Source: Microbacterium sp. LWO12-1.2 (GTDB lineage: Bacteria > Actinomycetota > Actinomycetes > Actinomycetales > Microbacteriaceae). Taken from it: a DNA stretch of 64,000 bases. Of this stretch, positions 1 to 8,097 are shown piece after piece. Location: the NCBI RefSeq assembly GCF_040675875.1, contig NZ_JBEGII010000001.1, positions 3,224,001 to 3,288,000 on the forward strand, in the 5' to 3' direction. Below the pieces are notes generated by a model, which worked only from the letters and a program-made list of their open reading frames with translations, did no database searches and was not told where the DNA came from. Within the stretch, counting starts at the first letter, position 1. Each line of letters starts with the position of its first letter. A program made the translations under genes and the position numbers.

Positions 1-1
1 C

Positions 2-76
2 GAGTGGGGCGGCGCGCGTTTCGAGGCGAGCCTTCCCGTACCGGAATCCGACGAGTGGAGGTTCACCGATGAGTGA
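2..76 (+). CDS. 3' end of a sensor histidine kinase (partial)
   Basis: The frame beginning at base 2 stays open for 24 codons and ends at a TGA that overlaps the next gene's start in ATGAGTGA. The translated tail contains GGARFEASLP, which resembles the G3-box-plus-terminal-strand ending of GHKL histidine kinase ATPase domains. The overlap with a response regulator of CitB type supports a translationally coupled two-component pair. The rest of the protein lies outside the window, so sensor type and ligand cannot be seen; CitA/DcuS-like C4-dicarboxylate sensing is only an inference from the partner's receiver. Confidence 0.7.
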   Translation, partial: EWGGARFEASLPVPESDEWRFTDE

Positions 77-971
77 GCTCGGTGTCCTGATCGTGGACGA
101 CGAGCCGATGGCTACCCAGTTGCATCGGATGTTCGTCGAAGGGACTCCGGGATTCGTCGTGACGGGGCTCGCGTACTCGGGCGAGGAGGCGGTGGAGATG
201 ATGACGCGGAATCGTCCGGACGTCGTTCTGCTCGATCTCCAGCTCCCCGGGATCTCGGGGATCGACGTTCTGCGCCTGCTGCGCACGCACCTCGGCGACG
301 ATGTCGATGTGATCGCCGTGACAGCGGACAGACGCGCCCGCAGCATCGACCAGATGCGGATGCTGGGCGTAGCGCACTACCTCGCGAAACCGTTCTCGGT
401 GCGCGAGCTGCGCCTGAGGCTCCGGTCCGTGGCACGCGTGCGTTCTGCACTGGCTTCCCGCCAGAGCTTCGACGGACAGGCGGACATCGATGGGGTCATC
501 CACAGTGGCTTCGTCGAGATCTGCACACCCGCCGCACGACCGGACGACCCGACCGAGCAGGACATCCTCGCGGGGCATCCGCTGGACGCACTGCGAGAAC
601 TCGGCGACCTCCGGATCGCGGATCAGGGACACGACGCCGACTTCACCCTGCACACGCTGGCTGACGCGCTCCACGTGTCTGCCCGACAACTGCAACGCGC
701 CTATGCGCGCGACGGCCGCGCCGTGCAGGACGCCATCCGCGATCACAGGGTCGGTGTCTCCGCGATGCTGATGCTCGGGGCTGAGCGGCTCACGACAGCG
801 GAAGTGGCGCGCCGAAGCGGGTTCAGCAGCGTACGAACGATGCGGCGCGCTTTCCAAGAGGTTCACGGTGTCCCTCCGGCACGCTGGCGAGCGACGCACG
901 CGCGCGCAGCCACGAAGGAGCCGGAATCGCGACGAGAACCGGACAGAACGCGCCAAAGAAGCGAGGAATGA
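69..971 (+). CDS. Response regulator with AraC-type output domain
   Basis: 300-residue cytoplasmic DNA-binding protein. Residues 1-120 form a receiver: DD at 10-11, phosphoacceptor Asp56 in LLDLQLP, and Lys107 in YLAKPFS. The receiver looks like the CitB/DcuR class. Residues about 195-280 carry two helix-turn-helix motifs of the AraC/XylS kind (TLADALHVSARQLQRAY and TTAEVARRSGFSSVRTMRRAF). The last 25 residues are basic and probably disordered. GGAGG lies 7 bases before the ATG, and the start overlaps the stop of the preceding kinase gene, so the two are probably co-expressed. The pairing of a CitB-like receiver with an AraC output is uncommon. Its target is unknown. Confidence 0.85.
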   Translation: MSELGVLIVDDEPMATQLHRMFVEGTPGFVVTGLAYSGEEAVEMMTRNRPDVVLLDLQLPGISGIDVLRLLRTHLGDDVDVIAVTADRRARSIDQMRMLGVAHYLAKPFSVRELRLRLRSVARVRSALASRQSFDGQADIDGVIHSGFVEICTPAARPDDPTEQDILAGHPLDALRELGDLRIADQGHDADFTLHTLADALHVSARQLQRAYARDGRAVQDAIRDHRVGVSAMLMLGAERLTTAEVARRSGFSSVRTMRRAFQEVHGVPPARWRATHARAATKEPESRREPDRTRQRSEE

Positions 972-1140
972 CGCGGCGGCTCCGCGGACGGGCCACGCTG
1001 CCGGAGAGGATTTCGCGAGAAGGACGCGATCGCGCGATGGGTGGGGGATCGTCATCGCACAACGCGTCCCTGGCCGCCTCGGGAGCGGTCGAGGGTACGG
1101 CTCTTCGGAGCCTGCCCGAGGAGTCCATGGAGCCTCCTCG

Positions 1141-1179
1141 CCGTGAGGGGGCCTCGTCTGGGGCGCGGACCCCTCACGG
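1141..1179. repeat. Intergenic palindrome with GTGAGGGG arms
   Basis: Perfect 10-base arms CCGTGAGGGG (1141-1150) and CCCCTCACGG (1170-1179) enclose 19 bases. It lies between the convergent ends of the response regulator and cca, so it may end transcription from both sides. The GTGAGGGG/CCCCTCAC core recurs in the palindromes near 59957 and 61627. The rest of 972-1202 shows no gene I can support. Confidence 0.55.
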
Positions 1180-1202
1180 GGACCCCCGGTGATCGCGCTG
1201 AC

Positions 1203-2630
1203 TCAGCCGCGCGCGGCCCACCAGGCGCGCAGGCGCTCCTCAGCCACCTCGGGGCCGAGAACCCCCTCGTCGAGACGCAACTCCAAGAGGAACTTGTACG
1301 CCTCCCCCACCTCGCGACCCGGCGTGATGCCGAGCACCTGCTGGATGCGGTTGCCGTCGATCTCGGGACGGATCGAGTCGAGCTCCTCCTGCTCGCGCAG
1401 CGCCGCGATCCGCGACTCGATGTCGTCGTAGGCCCCGGCGAGGCGGGCGGCCTTGCGCTTGTTGCGCGTGGTCACGTCGGCGCGGGTGAGGATGTGCAGG
1501 CGTTCGAGCTGATCGCCGGCGTCGCGCACGTAGCGTCGCACGGCCGCATCGGTCCATGCGCCCTCCGCGTATCCGAAGAACCTCAGGTGCAGCTCGATGA
1601 GGGTGGCGACGGCATCCGTGGTGTCGTTGTCGAAGCGCAGCGCCTGCATCCGCTTGCGAGCCATCCGCGATCCCACCACATCGTGGTGGTGGAAGGTGAC
1701 GATGCCCCCGTCTTCGAGCTTGCGCGTACGAGGCTTGCCGATGTCGTGCAGCAGCGCGGCGATCCGCAACGCGACATCGGGCTCGGCGCCCGGGTTGCGG
1801 GACTGATCCAGCTCGATCGCCTGGCTGAGCACGGTGAGCGAGTGCTCGTAGACGTCCTTGTGGTGATGGTGCTCGTCGACTTCGAGCCGCAGGGCGCTGA
1901 CCTCGGGAAGGAACTCGTCGATCAACCCGCTGTCGACCAGCACCCGGATGCCCCGTACCGGGTCACCGCTCTGCATGAGGCGCACGAGCTCCGACTGGAT
2001 GCGCTCGGGGCTCACGATCTTCAGGGTCTCGCGCAGTTCGGTGATCGCGTCGGCCGTGGCATCCTCGACGCGGAAACCGAGCTGCGCACTGAAGCGGGCG
2101 GCCCGCAGCATGCGCAGCGGATCGTCTCCGAAAGAGATGCGCGGGTCGGCGGGAGTGCGCAGGATGCCGGCGACGAGGTCTTCCACCCCACCGGTCGGGT
2201 CGACCAGTTTCACCGAAGGCACCTGCAGCGCCATCGAGTTGACCGTGAAGTCGCGCCGCACGAGGTCGCCCTCGATCGAGTCGCCGAACTCGACGGTCGG
2301 CTTGCGCGTCACACCGTCATAGCTGTCGGCGCGGTACGTGGTGATCTCGACCTGCTCGCCCTGCACCCGGGCACCGATGGTGCCGAACGCGCGACCGATG
2401 TCCCAGTGCGCGGTGGAGATCGGCTTCACGATCGTGAGGATCTCGTCGGGCGAGGCATCGGTCGTGAAGTCGAGGTCGTGCGTCTCGCGCCCGAGCAGCG
2501 CGTCACGCACCGGACCGCCGACGACGGCGAGGTCGAACCCGGCGTCCGCGAAGGCCGTCGCGAGGGTGCGGACGACCGGATTCTCGGCGAGCGCGCCGAG
2601 ACGGGCGAGGCCGTCAGCCATGTTGAGCAT
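1203..2630 (-). CDS. cca: CCA tRNA nucleotidyltransferase
   Basis: 475-residue enzyme that adds or repairs the 3' CCA end of tRNAs in the cytoplasm. The nucleotidyltransferase head has GGPVRD at 38-43 and the metal-binding DLD at 52-54, followed by RRDFTVNSMA at 125-134 and DDPLRMLRAARF at 169-180, the usual class II polymerase-beta-superfamily motifs. An HD phosphohydrolase domain follows, with LLHDIGKP near 293-300. This architecture matches actinobacterial CCA-adding enzymes, where the gene often sits close to murJ and the origin. The ATG at 2630 was chosen because it follows GGAACCC and gives the family's normal N-terminus; a second ATG three codons later is possible. It is divergent from the HD-domain gene, with 48 bases between them. 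Confidence 0.95.
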   Translation of the reverse strand: MLNMADGLARLGALAENPVVRTLATAFADAGFDLAVVGGPVRDALLGRETHDLDFTTDASPDEILTIVKPISTAHWDIGRAFGTIGARVQGEQVEITTYRADSYDGVTRKPTVEFGDSIEGDLVRRDFTVNSMALQVPSVKLVDPTGGVEDLVAGILRTPADPRISFGDDPLRMLRAARFSAQLGFRVEDATADAITELRETLKIVSPERIQSELVRLMQSGDPVRGIRVLVDSGLIDEFLPEVSALRLEVDEHHHHKDVYEHSLTVLSQAIELDQSRNPGAEPDVALRIAALLHDIGKPRTRKLEDGGIVTFHHHDVVGSRMARKRMQALRFDNDTTDAVATLIELHLRFFGYAEGAWTDAAVRRYVRDAGDQLERLHILTRADVTTRNKRKAARLAGAYDDIESRIAALREQEELDSIRPEIDGNRIQQVLGITPGREVGEAYKFLLELRLDEGVLGPEVAEERLRAWWAARG

Positions 2631-2678
2631 GGGTTCCAGCGTACCGGGCGGGGTCGCGCCGGTATTCTGAGGGCCATC

Positions 2679-3284
2679 ATGCAGCTGAGCACATTCACGC
2701 CTCCCACCACGCCCGCGGCCCGCGCGGCCCTCGCCCTCGCGGAGCAGTACCACTCCGAGTCGATGCGGAACCATGTGGTGAGGTCGTGGCTGTGGGCCGA
2801 GGCCTTCGCCGCCGCCGAGGGCCGGAACGACATCGATCACGAGCTCCTGTACGTGTCGGCGATGCTGCACGACATCGGCATCGTGCCCGAGTTCGACAAC
2901 GTGAACCTGTCGTACGAGGAGGCGGGCGGGCATGTTGCCGTGGCTCTCGCAACCGGCGCAGGGTGGGACGCGGATCGCAGCCGGCGCGCACTCGACGTCA
3001 TCATCCGGCACAACTGGCCGTCGGTCGACCCCGCCATGGACGTCGAGGGCTACCTGCTCGAGATCGGCACCGCTCTCGACATCTCAGGGGCTCGGGCCGA
3101 TGTCCTTGCCGCGAGCTTCATGCGCGAGGTGCTGGCCGAGTATCCCCGTCTGCAGCTGGCGCGCGAGTTCGGCGACGGCGTCGTCGAACAGGCGGCGCGC
3201 AAGCCGCACACCGCCGCGCACCGACTCGTCACCGGCGGCGTCGTCGGCAAGCTGGAGAACCACCCGCTCGAGCGGCTGACCTGA
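2679..3284 (+). CDS. HD-domain protein, cyanamide-hydratase-like
   Basis: 201-residue soluble protein. Conserved metal ligands of an HD phosphohydrolase fold are visible: His32 in SMRNHVVRSW, the His-Asp pair in AMLHDIG at 64-65, a second histidine in the region of EAGGHVAV, and IIRHNW further on. The small size and the SMRNH/LHDIG spacing resemble the cyanamide hydratase/HDOD-like small HD proteins rather than (p)ppGpp hydrolases. Substrate is unknown. The ATG at 2679 has GAGGG upstream. It diverges from cca, and its stop is 13 bases from the stop of the next, opposite-strand gene. Confidence 0.75.
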   Translation: MQLSTFTPPTTPAARAALALAEQYHSESMRNHVVRSWLWAEAFAAAEGRNDIDHELLYVSAMLHDIGIVPEFDNVNLSYEEAGGHVAVALATGAGWDADRSRRALDVIIRHNWPSVDPAMDVEGYLLEIGTALDISGARADVLAASFMREVLAEYPRLQLAREFGDGVVEQAARKPHTAAHRLVTGGVVGKLENHPLERLT

Positions 3285-3297
3285 CCGGCGGCTCGGT

Positions 3298-3591
3298 TCA
3301 GAACAGCGGATTCTCGCCCCGGGCCTGAGCGATGGCCTGCGTGCGCGCCTGCATCTGACGCACCAGGAGTGCACTCATCAGGAAACCGCCGACCAGCGCG
3401 ACCGCGACGAGCAGCCAGATGCCGAGGTCGGGGTCGATCACCTCGAAGCCGTAGATCGCGACGGCGAGCACCAGCAGCACCGGCCCTTCGACGAGCGCGA
3501 ACCCGAGGAACAGCCGGGTCTGGCGGGCGCGGAAGTGCGTCTCGACGGCCTGGACACGGGCTTCGATCGAGGAGTCTCCGGCGTAGCTCAT
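3298..3591 (-). CDS. Small two-helix membrane protein, unknown function
   Basis: 97 residues. An amphipathic N-terminus (about 1-25) precedes two hydrophobic segments, roughly 28-48 and 56-76, then a basic tail. No catalytic motif was recognised. The protein resembles small conserved membrane proteins of Actinobacteria, but I cannot assign a family. It converges on the HD-domain gene with only 13 bases between stops. Confidence 0.6.
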   Translation of the reverse strand: MSYAGDSSIEARVQAVETHFRARQTRLFLGFALVEGPVLLVLAVAIYGFEVIDPDLGIWLLVAVALVGGFLMSALLVRQMQARTQAIAQARGENPLF

Positions 3592-3768
3592 GCCCCCAGG
3601 CTAGCGACGGGTGATCGGGGCCGCTCGGACAACGCGCGTTCCGCGGATGCCGAGGCATCCGTTCATCTCCCGGTTGCCGGTCGGTCAGCCCGCGGTCATC
3701 ACTCTTCGATGGGCTGAAGGGGCCCCGTGCGGCTGAGCACGGAAACCCCACCCCCACAAAGGACTCAC

Positions 3769-6312
3769 ATGACCTCCCCCACCCCTGCGGTGCGGTGGCG
3801 GCGTCGCGGACTCACGTCCGTCGCGCTCCTCGCCCTGCTCGGCGGCGCCGTCGTCGCCCCCGCGGCCCTCGCTGCACCCGATCCCGAGGTACCAACGGGT
3901 TCGCTGATCTCCGGTGACACGTCCTGGCACTACCTGGACGACGGATCCGACCCGTCGCCCGCGCCCGCGGCCCTGCGCGACTGGACACTGCCGGCCTACG
4001 ACGACAGCACCTGGAAGACGGCGCCCGGCTCGTTCGGTGCCAAGAAGGGCGCGCTCGGCGCGGTCGGTCCCCAGACCCCGAAGACGCTGCTCAACCACTA
4101 CCTCGACGGCACCAAGGCCCCCACCGTGCCGACGTACTTCTTCCGCACGACGTTCGAGCTCGAAGCGGGTGTGGCCGAGCAGGTCGCCGCCCTGCAGAGC
4201 ACCATCACGTACGACGACGCGATCATCGTCTGGATCAACGGCACCGAGGTCGCACGCTACGTGGACGGCCGCATCACCGACACCACGAACGTCGAATACG
4301 CCGGCGACTCGAACGGCGACCCGCTCACGAGCTCGTTCAGCGCCGAAGGTGAACTGCTGCACGACGGCACGAACACGATCGCCGTCTCGCTGTTCCAGGA
4401 CCGCGAGTCCAGCTCCGACATCTACTTCGACATGTCGTCGCTGACGCTGGTCGAAGCGGCCGACCCCGGCACCCCGGTCGTCGCCGCGCCGACCCGCGTC
4501 ATCCTGACCCCGACCGAGAACCCCGAGATCTCGCAGTCGTTCACCTGGCTCGCCGGTGACGCCTCGCACACGATCGGGCAGGTCGAGATCGCCCTGACGG
4601 CCGGCGGCGACACCCGCACGGTCGACGCCTACGACGCGGGCGTCGTGAACGGCAACCCGAACAAGCACTTCTCGGCGACGGTCACGGGCCTCACCCCTGC
4701 CACCGAGTACCGCTACCGCGTCGGCCTGCCCGGCAGCTGGAGCGACTGGTACCAGTTCCGCACAGCCGACCCGAAGGCCACGGACTTCCAGTTCATCTAC
4801 TACGGCGACGCGCAGATCGGTCTCGACACGACCTGGCCGAGCGTCGTGAAGCAGGCCGAGGCGAACGCTCCTCGGTCGATCGGATCCGTGCACGCGGGCG
4901 ACCTGATCAACTCCTCGAGCAACGAGAACGAGTGGCTGAACTGGTTCAAGGGCATGAAGGACTCCGCGGTCCGCACCAACGTGATGGCGGCGCCCGGCAA
5001 CCACGAGTACTCCGGCGACAAGCTGCTGACGGCGTGGAAGGCCGCGTTCGAGTACCCGCACAACAACCCGTCCAGCAGCTCGGTCGGCGAACTGGCCGAG
5101 CTCGCGAAGGGCGACTCCGAGGTGGCGCAGCAGTACCGCGCGTTCTTCGACCACTGGAGCTCGTTCGCCGCAGAGACCGCGTACTACACCGACTATCAGG
5201 ACGTGCGCTTCATCACGCTGAACGCGACCCGCGACAAGACGTTCCTCACCCCGGCCGGACTCCCGTCCTGCACCGGAACGGACTGCCCCGCGAACAAGAT
5301 CGATGTGCTGTGGACCCGCTTCCAGGGCGCCTGGCTCGACCTGCTGCTGCAGAACAGCCCGTCGAAGTGGAACGTCGTCACCTTCCACCAGCCGGTGTTC
5401 TCGGCATCCGAGGGTCGCGACGAGCCGGTGCTGCGCGCCGACTGGCTGCCGATCTTCCAGCGCAACGACATCGACCTGGTGCTCATGGGCCACGACCACA
5501 CCTACGCCCGCGGCTACGTGAACACCGACGCCACCGAGACCCACGGCCTCACCACCGGACCGGTCTACGTCGTGTCGAACTCGGGCGCGAAGCACTACGA
5601 CCTCGAGACCCCCGAGAAGAACGTCTGGACCAACAACGGCGCCACTCAGGTGCTGCGCGGCCAGGGCGTCACGACCTACCAGGTGATCGACGTGTCGAAG
5701 AACCAGCTGGTCTACCGCTCGTACCTCGCCGAGAAGACCGAGAACTCCACGACCGACCTTCCCGTCGGCGCCGTCTACGACACCTTCACGGTGACCAAGT
5801 CGGATGCCGGTGAGAAGTGGGTCACCGAGAAGGGCGTCACGCCGCCGGTCACCCCGGAGCCCGAGGTTCCAGCAGAGATCGAGCTGGGCGCGGCATCCGT
5901 CGCGGCCGGTGGCACGGTCACGGTGTCAGGGAGCGGCTTCGCGGCCGACGCCGAGCTCCGGTTCGAGCTCCGGTCCGACCCCGTCGACCTGGGCACGGTC
6001 ACGGCCGGTGCGGACGGCGCCTTCAGCCGCACGCTGACGATCCCCGCGAACACCCCGGCCGGCGTGCACACGCTCGCCGTGATCCGCGCCGACGGCACCG
6101 AGGTCACCGCCTCGCTCACCGTGACCGCGGCGTCCACCGGGGGCAACGAGACCCCGGGCGGGAACACCGGAGGCTCGACCGACGGGGACCTCGCCACGAC
6201 CGGGGCCGACAGCGCGCCGTACGTGATCGGCGCCGTGGTGCTCCTCGCGCTGGGCCTCGGCCTGTTCGCGATGCGCCGTCGCCGCCCGCACGCCGAGGTG
6301 GACGCCGAGTAG
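3769..6312 (+). CDS. Secreted, sortase-anchored calcineurin-like metallophosphoesterase
   Basis: 847 residues. A Sec signal peptide (basic RWRRRG, hydrophobic core, ALAAP near 33-37) is followed by a beta-rich N-terminal region and a fibronectin/purple-acid-phosphatase-like N domain (about 240-335). The phosphoesterase domain shows all the expected metal motifs: YYGD (D347), HAGD (D378), GNHE (N411-H412) and GHDH (H575-H577). An Ig-like domain comes next, then LATTG at 808-812, a hydrophobic helix and RRRR, the arrangement of a class E sortase substrate. It would act on extracellular phosphoesters at the cell wall. The ATG at 3769 was preferred to a GTG at 3727 because AAAGGA lies 6 bases before it and the signal peptide then begins normally. 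Confidence 0.9.
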   Translation: MTSPTPAVRWRRRGLTSVALLALLGGAVVAPAALAAPDPEVPTGSLISGDTSWHYLDDGSDPSPAPAALRDWTLPAYDDSTWKTAPGSFGAKKGALGAVGPQTPKTLLNHYLDGTKAPTVPTYFFRTTFELEAGVAEQVAALQSTITYDDAIIVWINGTEVARYVDGRITDTTNVEYAGDSNGDPLTSSFSAEGELLHDGTNTIAVSLFQDRESSSDIYFDMSSLTLVEAADPGTPVVAAPTRVILTPTENPEISQSFTWLAGDASHTIGQVEIALTAGGDTRTVDAYDAGVVNGNPNKHFSATVTGLTPATEYRYRVGLPGSWSDWYQFRTADPKATDFQFIYYGDAQIGLDTTWPSVVKQAEANAPRSIGSVHAGDLINSSSNENEWLNWFKGMKDSAVRTNVMAAPGNHEYSGDKLLTAWKAAFEYPHNNPSSSSVGELAELAKGDSEVAQQYRAFFDHWSSFAAETAYYTDYQDVRFITLNATRDKTFLTPAGLPSCTGTDCPANKIDVLWTRFQGAWLDLLLQNSPSKWNVVTFHQPVFSASEGRDEPVLRADWLPIFQRNDIDLVLMGHDHTYARGYVNTDATETHGLTTGPVYVVSNSGAKHYDLETPEKNVWTNNGATQVLRGQGVTTYQVIDVSKNQLVYRSYLAEKTENSTTDLPVGAVYDTFTVTKSDAGEKWVTEKGVTPPVTPEPEVPAEIELGAASVAAGGTVTVSGSGFAADAELRFELRSDPVDLGTVTAGADGAFSRTLTIPANTPAGVHTLAVIRADGTEVTASLTVTAASTGGNETPGGNTGGSTDGDLATTGADSAPYVIGAVVLLALGLGLFAMRRRRPHAEVDAE

Positions 6313-6330
6313 TCGTCGGCATCCGTCCAT

Positions 6331-6368
6331 GAGGGCGCCGCCGGGGCTTCGGCCGCGGCGGCGCCCTC
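6331..6368. terminator. Bidirectional terminator hairpin
   Basis: Perfect 12-base arms GAGGGCGCCGCC (6331-6342) and GGCGGCGCCCTC (6357-6368) enclose 14 bases. It lies between the convergent phosphoesterase and cupin genes. The T-run is short (TGTCGT), as is common in high-GC Actinobacteria. Confidence 0.65.
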
Positions 6369-6403
6369 TGTCGTGATCGTGTTCTCCGACGGATGGAGAG
6401 TCG

Positions 6404-6733
6404 TCAGTCGACGACGAACAGCCGAGCACCCGTCTCCGTGCTCGAGCGATGTGCCTCCATATCGGTGCCGACCTGGTAGCTCTCCCCCGCGTGCAGGGTG
6501 AAGGTCCGGCCGTCATCGAGCTCGGTCACGAGGGTGCCTTCCAGCACGAGCAGCACGTGACCACGGGAGCACCAGTGGTCGGCGAGATATCCGGGCGAGT
6601 ACTCGACCGTGCGGATGCGCGTATCCCCGATCTGTTGCGTTCGCCAGGCCGCCTGTCCCGTGACGCCCGGGTGGATGGTGGGCTCGATGTCCGCCCACGT
6701 CGTGGTGGTGAAGGCGTGGCCGAGGAGGTTCAT
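6404..6733 (-). CDS. DHCW-motif cupin protein
   Basis: 109-residue single-domain cupin. The motif DHWCSRGHVLLVLEG near 50-64 contains the DHCW-type signature, and the C-terminal half (LHAGESYQVG) forms the second cupin motif. Such proteins are small beta barrels; no enzyme activity is established from sequence. The start at 6733 (MNLLGHAF) matches the family's usual beginning; an in-frame ATG at 6751 would add six residues, and neither has a strong ribosome site. Confidence 0.75.
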   Translation of the reverse strand: MNLLGHAFTTTTWADIEPTIHPGVTGQAAWRTQQIGDTRIRTVEYSPGYLADHWCSRGHVLLVLEGTLVTELDDGRTFTLHAGESYQVGTDMEAHRSSTETGARLFVVD

Positions 6734-6806
6734 CCGCTCAGTATGGATCATCGGAGAAGCTCGTCTCGGCGATCGCACGCCGTGGATGACGACAGCTCCG
6801 ACCGGT

Positions 6807-6900
6807 CCCCGAGCACAACTTCGGATGTCGCGGACGACACACCGTGGTTTCGGCATCCTGCGCGGCGTGTCGTCCGGCATCTCCGAAGTTGTGCACCGGG
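6807..6900. repeat. Long imperfect palindrome between divergent genes
   Basis: Arms of 34 bases (6807-6840 and 6867-6900) are complementary apart from a short internal block and the last few bases; the conserved parts are GTGTCGTCCG and CCGAAGTTGTGC. The loop is 26 bases. It lies between the divergent cupin and Lrp genes, so it is not a simple shared terminator. It could be a REP/MITE-like element or part of the Lrp control region. Confidence 0.6.
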
Positions 6901-6957
6901 AGTCGACGCCGGACTGGGATAACCTTCCACCGAGTCCGTCCCGCCGAAGGAGAACCC

Positions 6958-7983
6958 GTGCCCGCGAACGATGTGATGGCCGACGAAACCGATCGGATCG
7001 TCGCTGCGGCCCTGCAGGTGAACGGCCGTGCCTCGTGGGGTGAGATCGGCCGCGTGGTCGATCTGCCCGAGCGCACCGTCGCCCGCCGGGGCCAGCGGCT
7101 GCTCGATCGCGGACTGGTACGCGTGTCCACCTACGTGGATCCCGCCCGCGTGCTGCACGCCCGCGCCGTGCTCTTCCGCATCACGACAGAGCCTCACGCC
7201 CTCTGGTACGTGGCCCGCACCCTCGCGCGCCGATCCGACGCCTCGTCGGTCTCCGTGCTGGAGGGCAGCAGCGACATCGCCGGGATGCTGCTGCCGCGCG
7301 ATGACGCCTCGATCCGCGAACTCCTGTTCACCGACTTCCCCGAGCTGGAGGGCATCGCGTCGATCAACGTGACGACGGTGCTGAAGTTCTTCCGCTCGGG
7401 TCATGACTGGCGTGCTGGAGTGCTCACAGACGAACAGGCACGCATGCTCGACGAGTCCTCGGGGTCGGAGGTCGACCCCGCCGATGCGCTCAGCGAAGAC
7501 GAGGAAGCGCTGATCAAGCTGCTGCTGAAGGACGGACGGATGCCGGTGGCCCAGCTCGCGCGTGCTCTCGGCCTGAACGTCACGACCACCCGCCGACGCA
7601 TGGAGTCGCTGAACCGGCGGGGTCTGATGCACCCGCGCACCGAAGTCGTGCCGAGCCTGTTCGGTCTCGGCCTGGAGGCCCTGGTGTGGCTGCGCGTGCC
7701 GATGGATCGGCTCGAGAAGGTGGGCACCGCGCTGGCGGCAGCCCCCGAGGTGAAGTTCATCGCAGCGACCACCGGAACCTCGCAGCTGCTCGCGAACGTG
7801 CTCGTGAAGGATGCCGACGAGTTCTACCGTTTCCTCACCGGTCCCGCTGTGGCGGGGCATGACGGCCTGGAGGTCGTCGAGTCGCTCGTGGTCATCACGC
7901 CGGTGCTGCGCGGATCGCTCATCGTCGACGAGGCGCCCGAGGCGCTGGCGATCGACATGCCGACGGGGGCGATCCGCCTGTAG
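6958..7983 (+). CDS. Duplicated Lrp/AsnC-family transcriptional regulator
   Basis: 341 residues with two tandem Lrp-like modules. The first winged helix is near 8-55 (ASWGEIGRVVDLPERTVARR), followed by a ligand-binding-like region to about 150; the second winged helix is near 187-240 (MPVAQLARALGLNVTTTRRR), followed by a second RAM-like region to the end. The GTG at 6958 was chosen because GAAGGAG lies 5 bases before it. It sits directly upstream of the amine-catabolic operon and 114 bases from it, with palindromes between, so it probably controls that operon. The effector may be the transported amine or its aldehyde or acid product; this is inference. Confidence 0.85.
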   Translation: MPANDVMADETDRIVAAALQVNGRASWGEIGRVVDLPERTVARRGQRLLDRGLVRVSTYVDPARVLHARAVLFRITTEPHALWYVARTLARRSDASSVSVLEGSSDIAGMLLPRDDASIRELLFTDFPELEGIASINVTTVLKFFRSGHDWRAGVLTDEQARMLDESSGSEVDPADALSEDEEALIKLLLKDGRMPVAQLARALGLNVTTTRRRMESLNRRGLMHPRTEVVPSLFGLGLEALVWLRVPMDRLEKVGTALAAAPEVKFIAATTGTSQLLANVLVKDADEFYRFLTGPAVAGHDGLEVVESLVVITPVLRGSLIVDEAPEALAIDMPTGAIRL

Positions 7984-8012
7984 GCCGATTCTGTTACGAG
8001 CGTGTAAAGAAA

Positions 8013-8030
8013 TGGCGAGATCGTTCGCCA
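8013..8030. promoter_or_regulatory. Operator-like inverted repeat TGGCGA-N6-TCGCCA
   Basis: TGGCGA (8013-8018) and TCGCCA (8025-8030) are perfect inverted copies, and a third TGGCGA lies at 8044-8049 inside the promoter spacer. The position just upstream of a -35 element suggests a regulator site, possibly for the adjacent Lrp protein. Confidence 0.5.
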
Positions 8031-8034
8031 AAGC

Positions 8035-8063
8035 TTGACCTCATGGCGAAATAGGGCGACTAT
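8035..8063 (+). promoter_or_regulatory. Probable sigma-70-type promoter of the amine operon
   Basis: TTGACC (8035-8040) and GACTAT (8058-8063) are separated by 17 bases. The expected start is near 8070, about 28 bases before the GTG of the aldehyde dehydrogenase. Confidence 0.5.
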
Positions 8064-8090
8064 CTCTCCAGGGCCTTCACCCCTGGAGAG
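8064..8090. promoter_or_regulatory. Perfect palindrome at the transcription start of the amine operon
   Basis: CTCTCCAGGG (8064-8073) and CCCTGGAGAG (8081-8090) are perfect 10-base arms around CCTTCAC. The right arm contains the ribosome site GGAGAG of the next gene. If transcription starts near 8070 the left arm is only partly transcribed, so a DNA operator is more likely than an RNA hairpin; a start further upstream would allow a hairpin that hides the ribosome site. Confidence 0.5.
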
Positions 8091-8097
8091 GACGACC

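Noticed and set aside
1041..2678. A plus-strand frame that extends the HD-domain gene upstream across cca
   Set aside because: It is antisense to cca, and the HD protein starts normally at 2679 with a ribosome site.
3685..5595. A 636-residue minus-strand frame over the phosphoesterase gene
   Set aside because: Composition and lack of motifs mark it as a shadow frame.
8064..8090. Hairpin as a riboswitch for the amine operon
   Set aside because: The best promoter places the start inside the left arm, and there is no room for an aptamer. Kept as an operator candidate instead.
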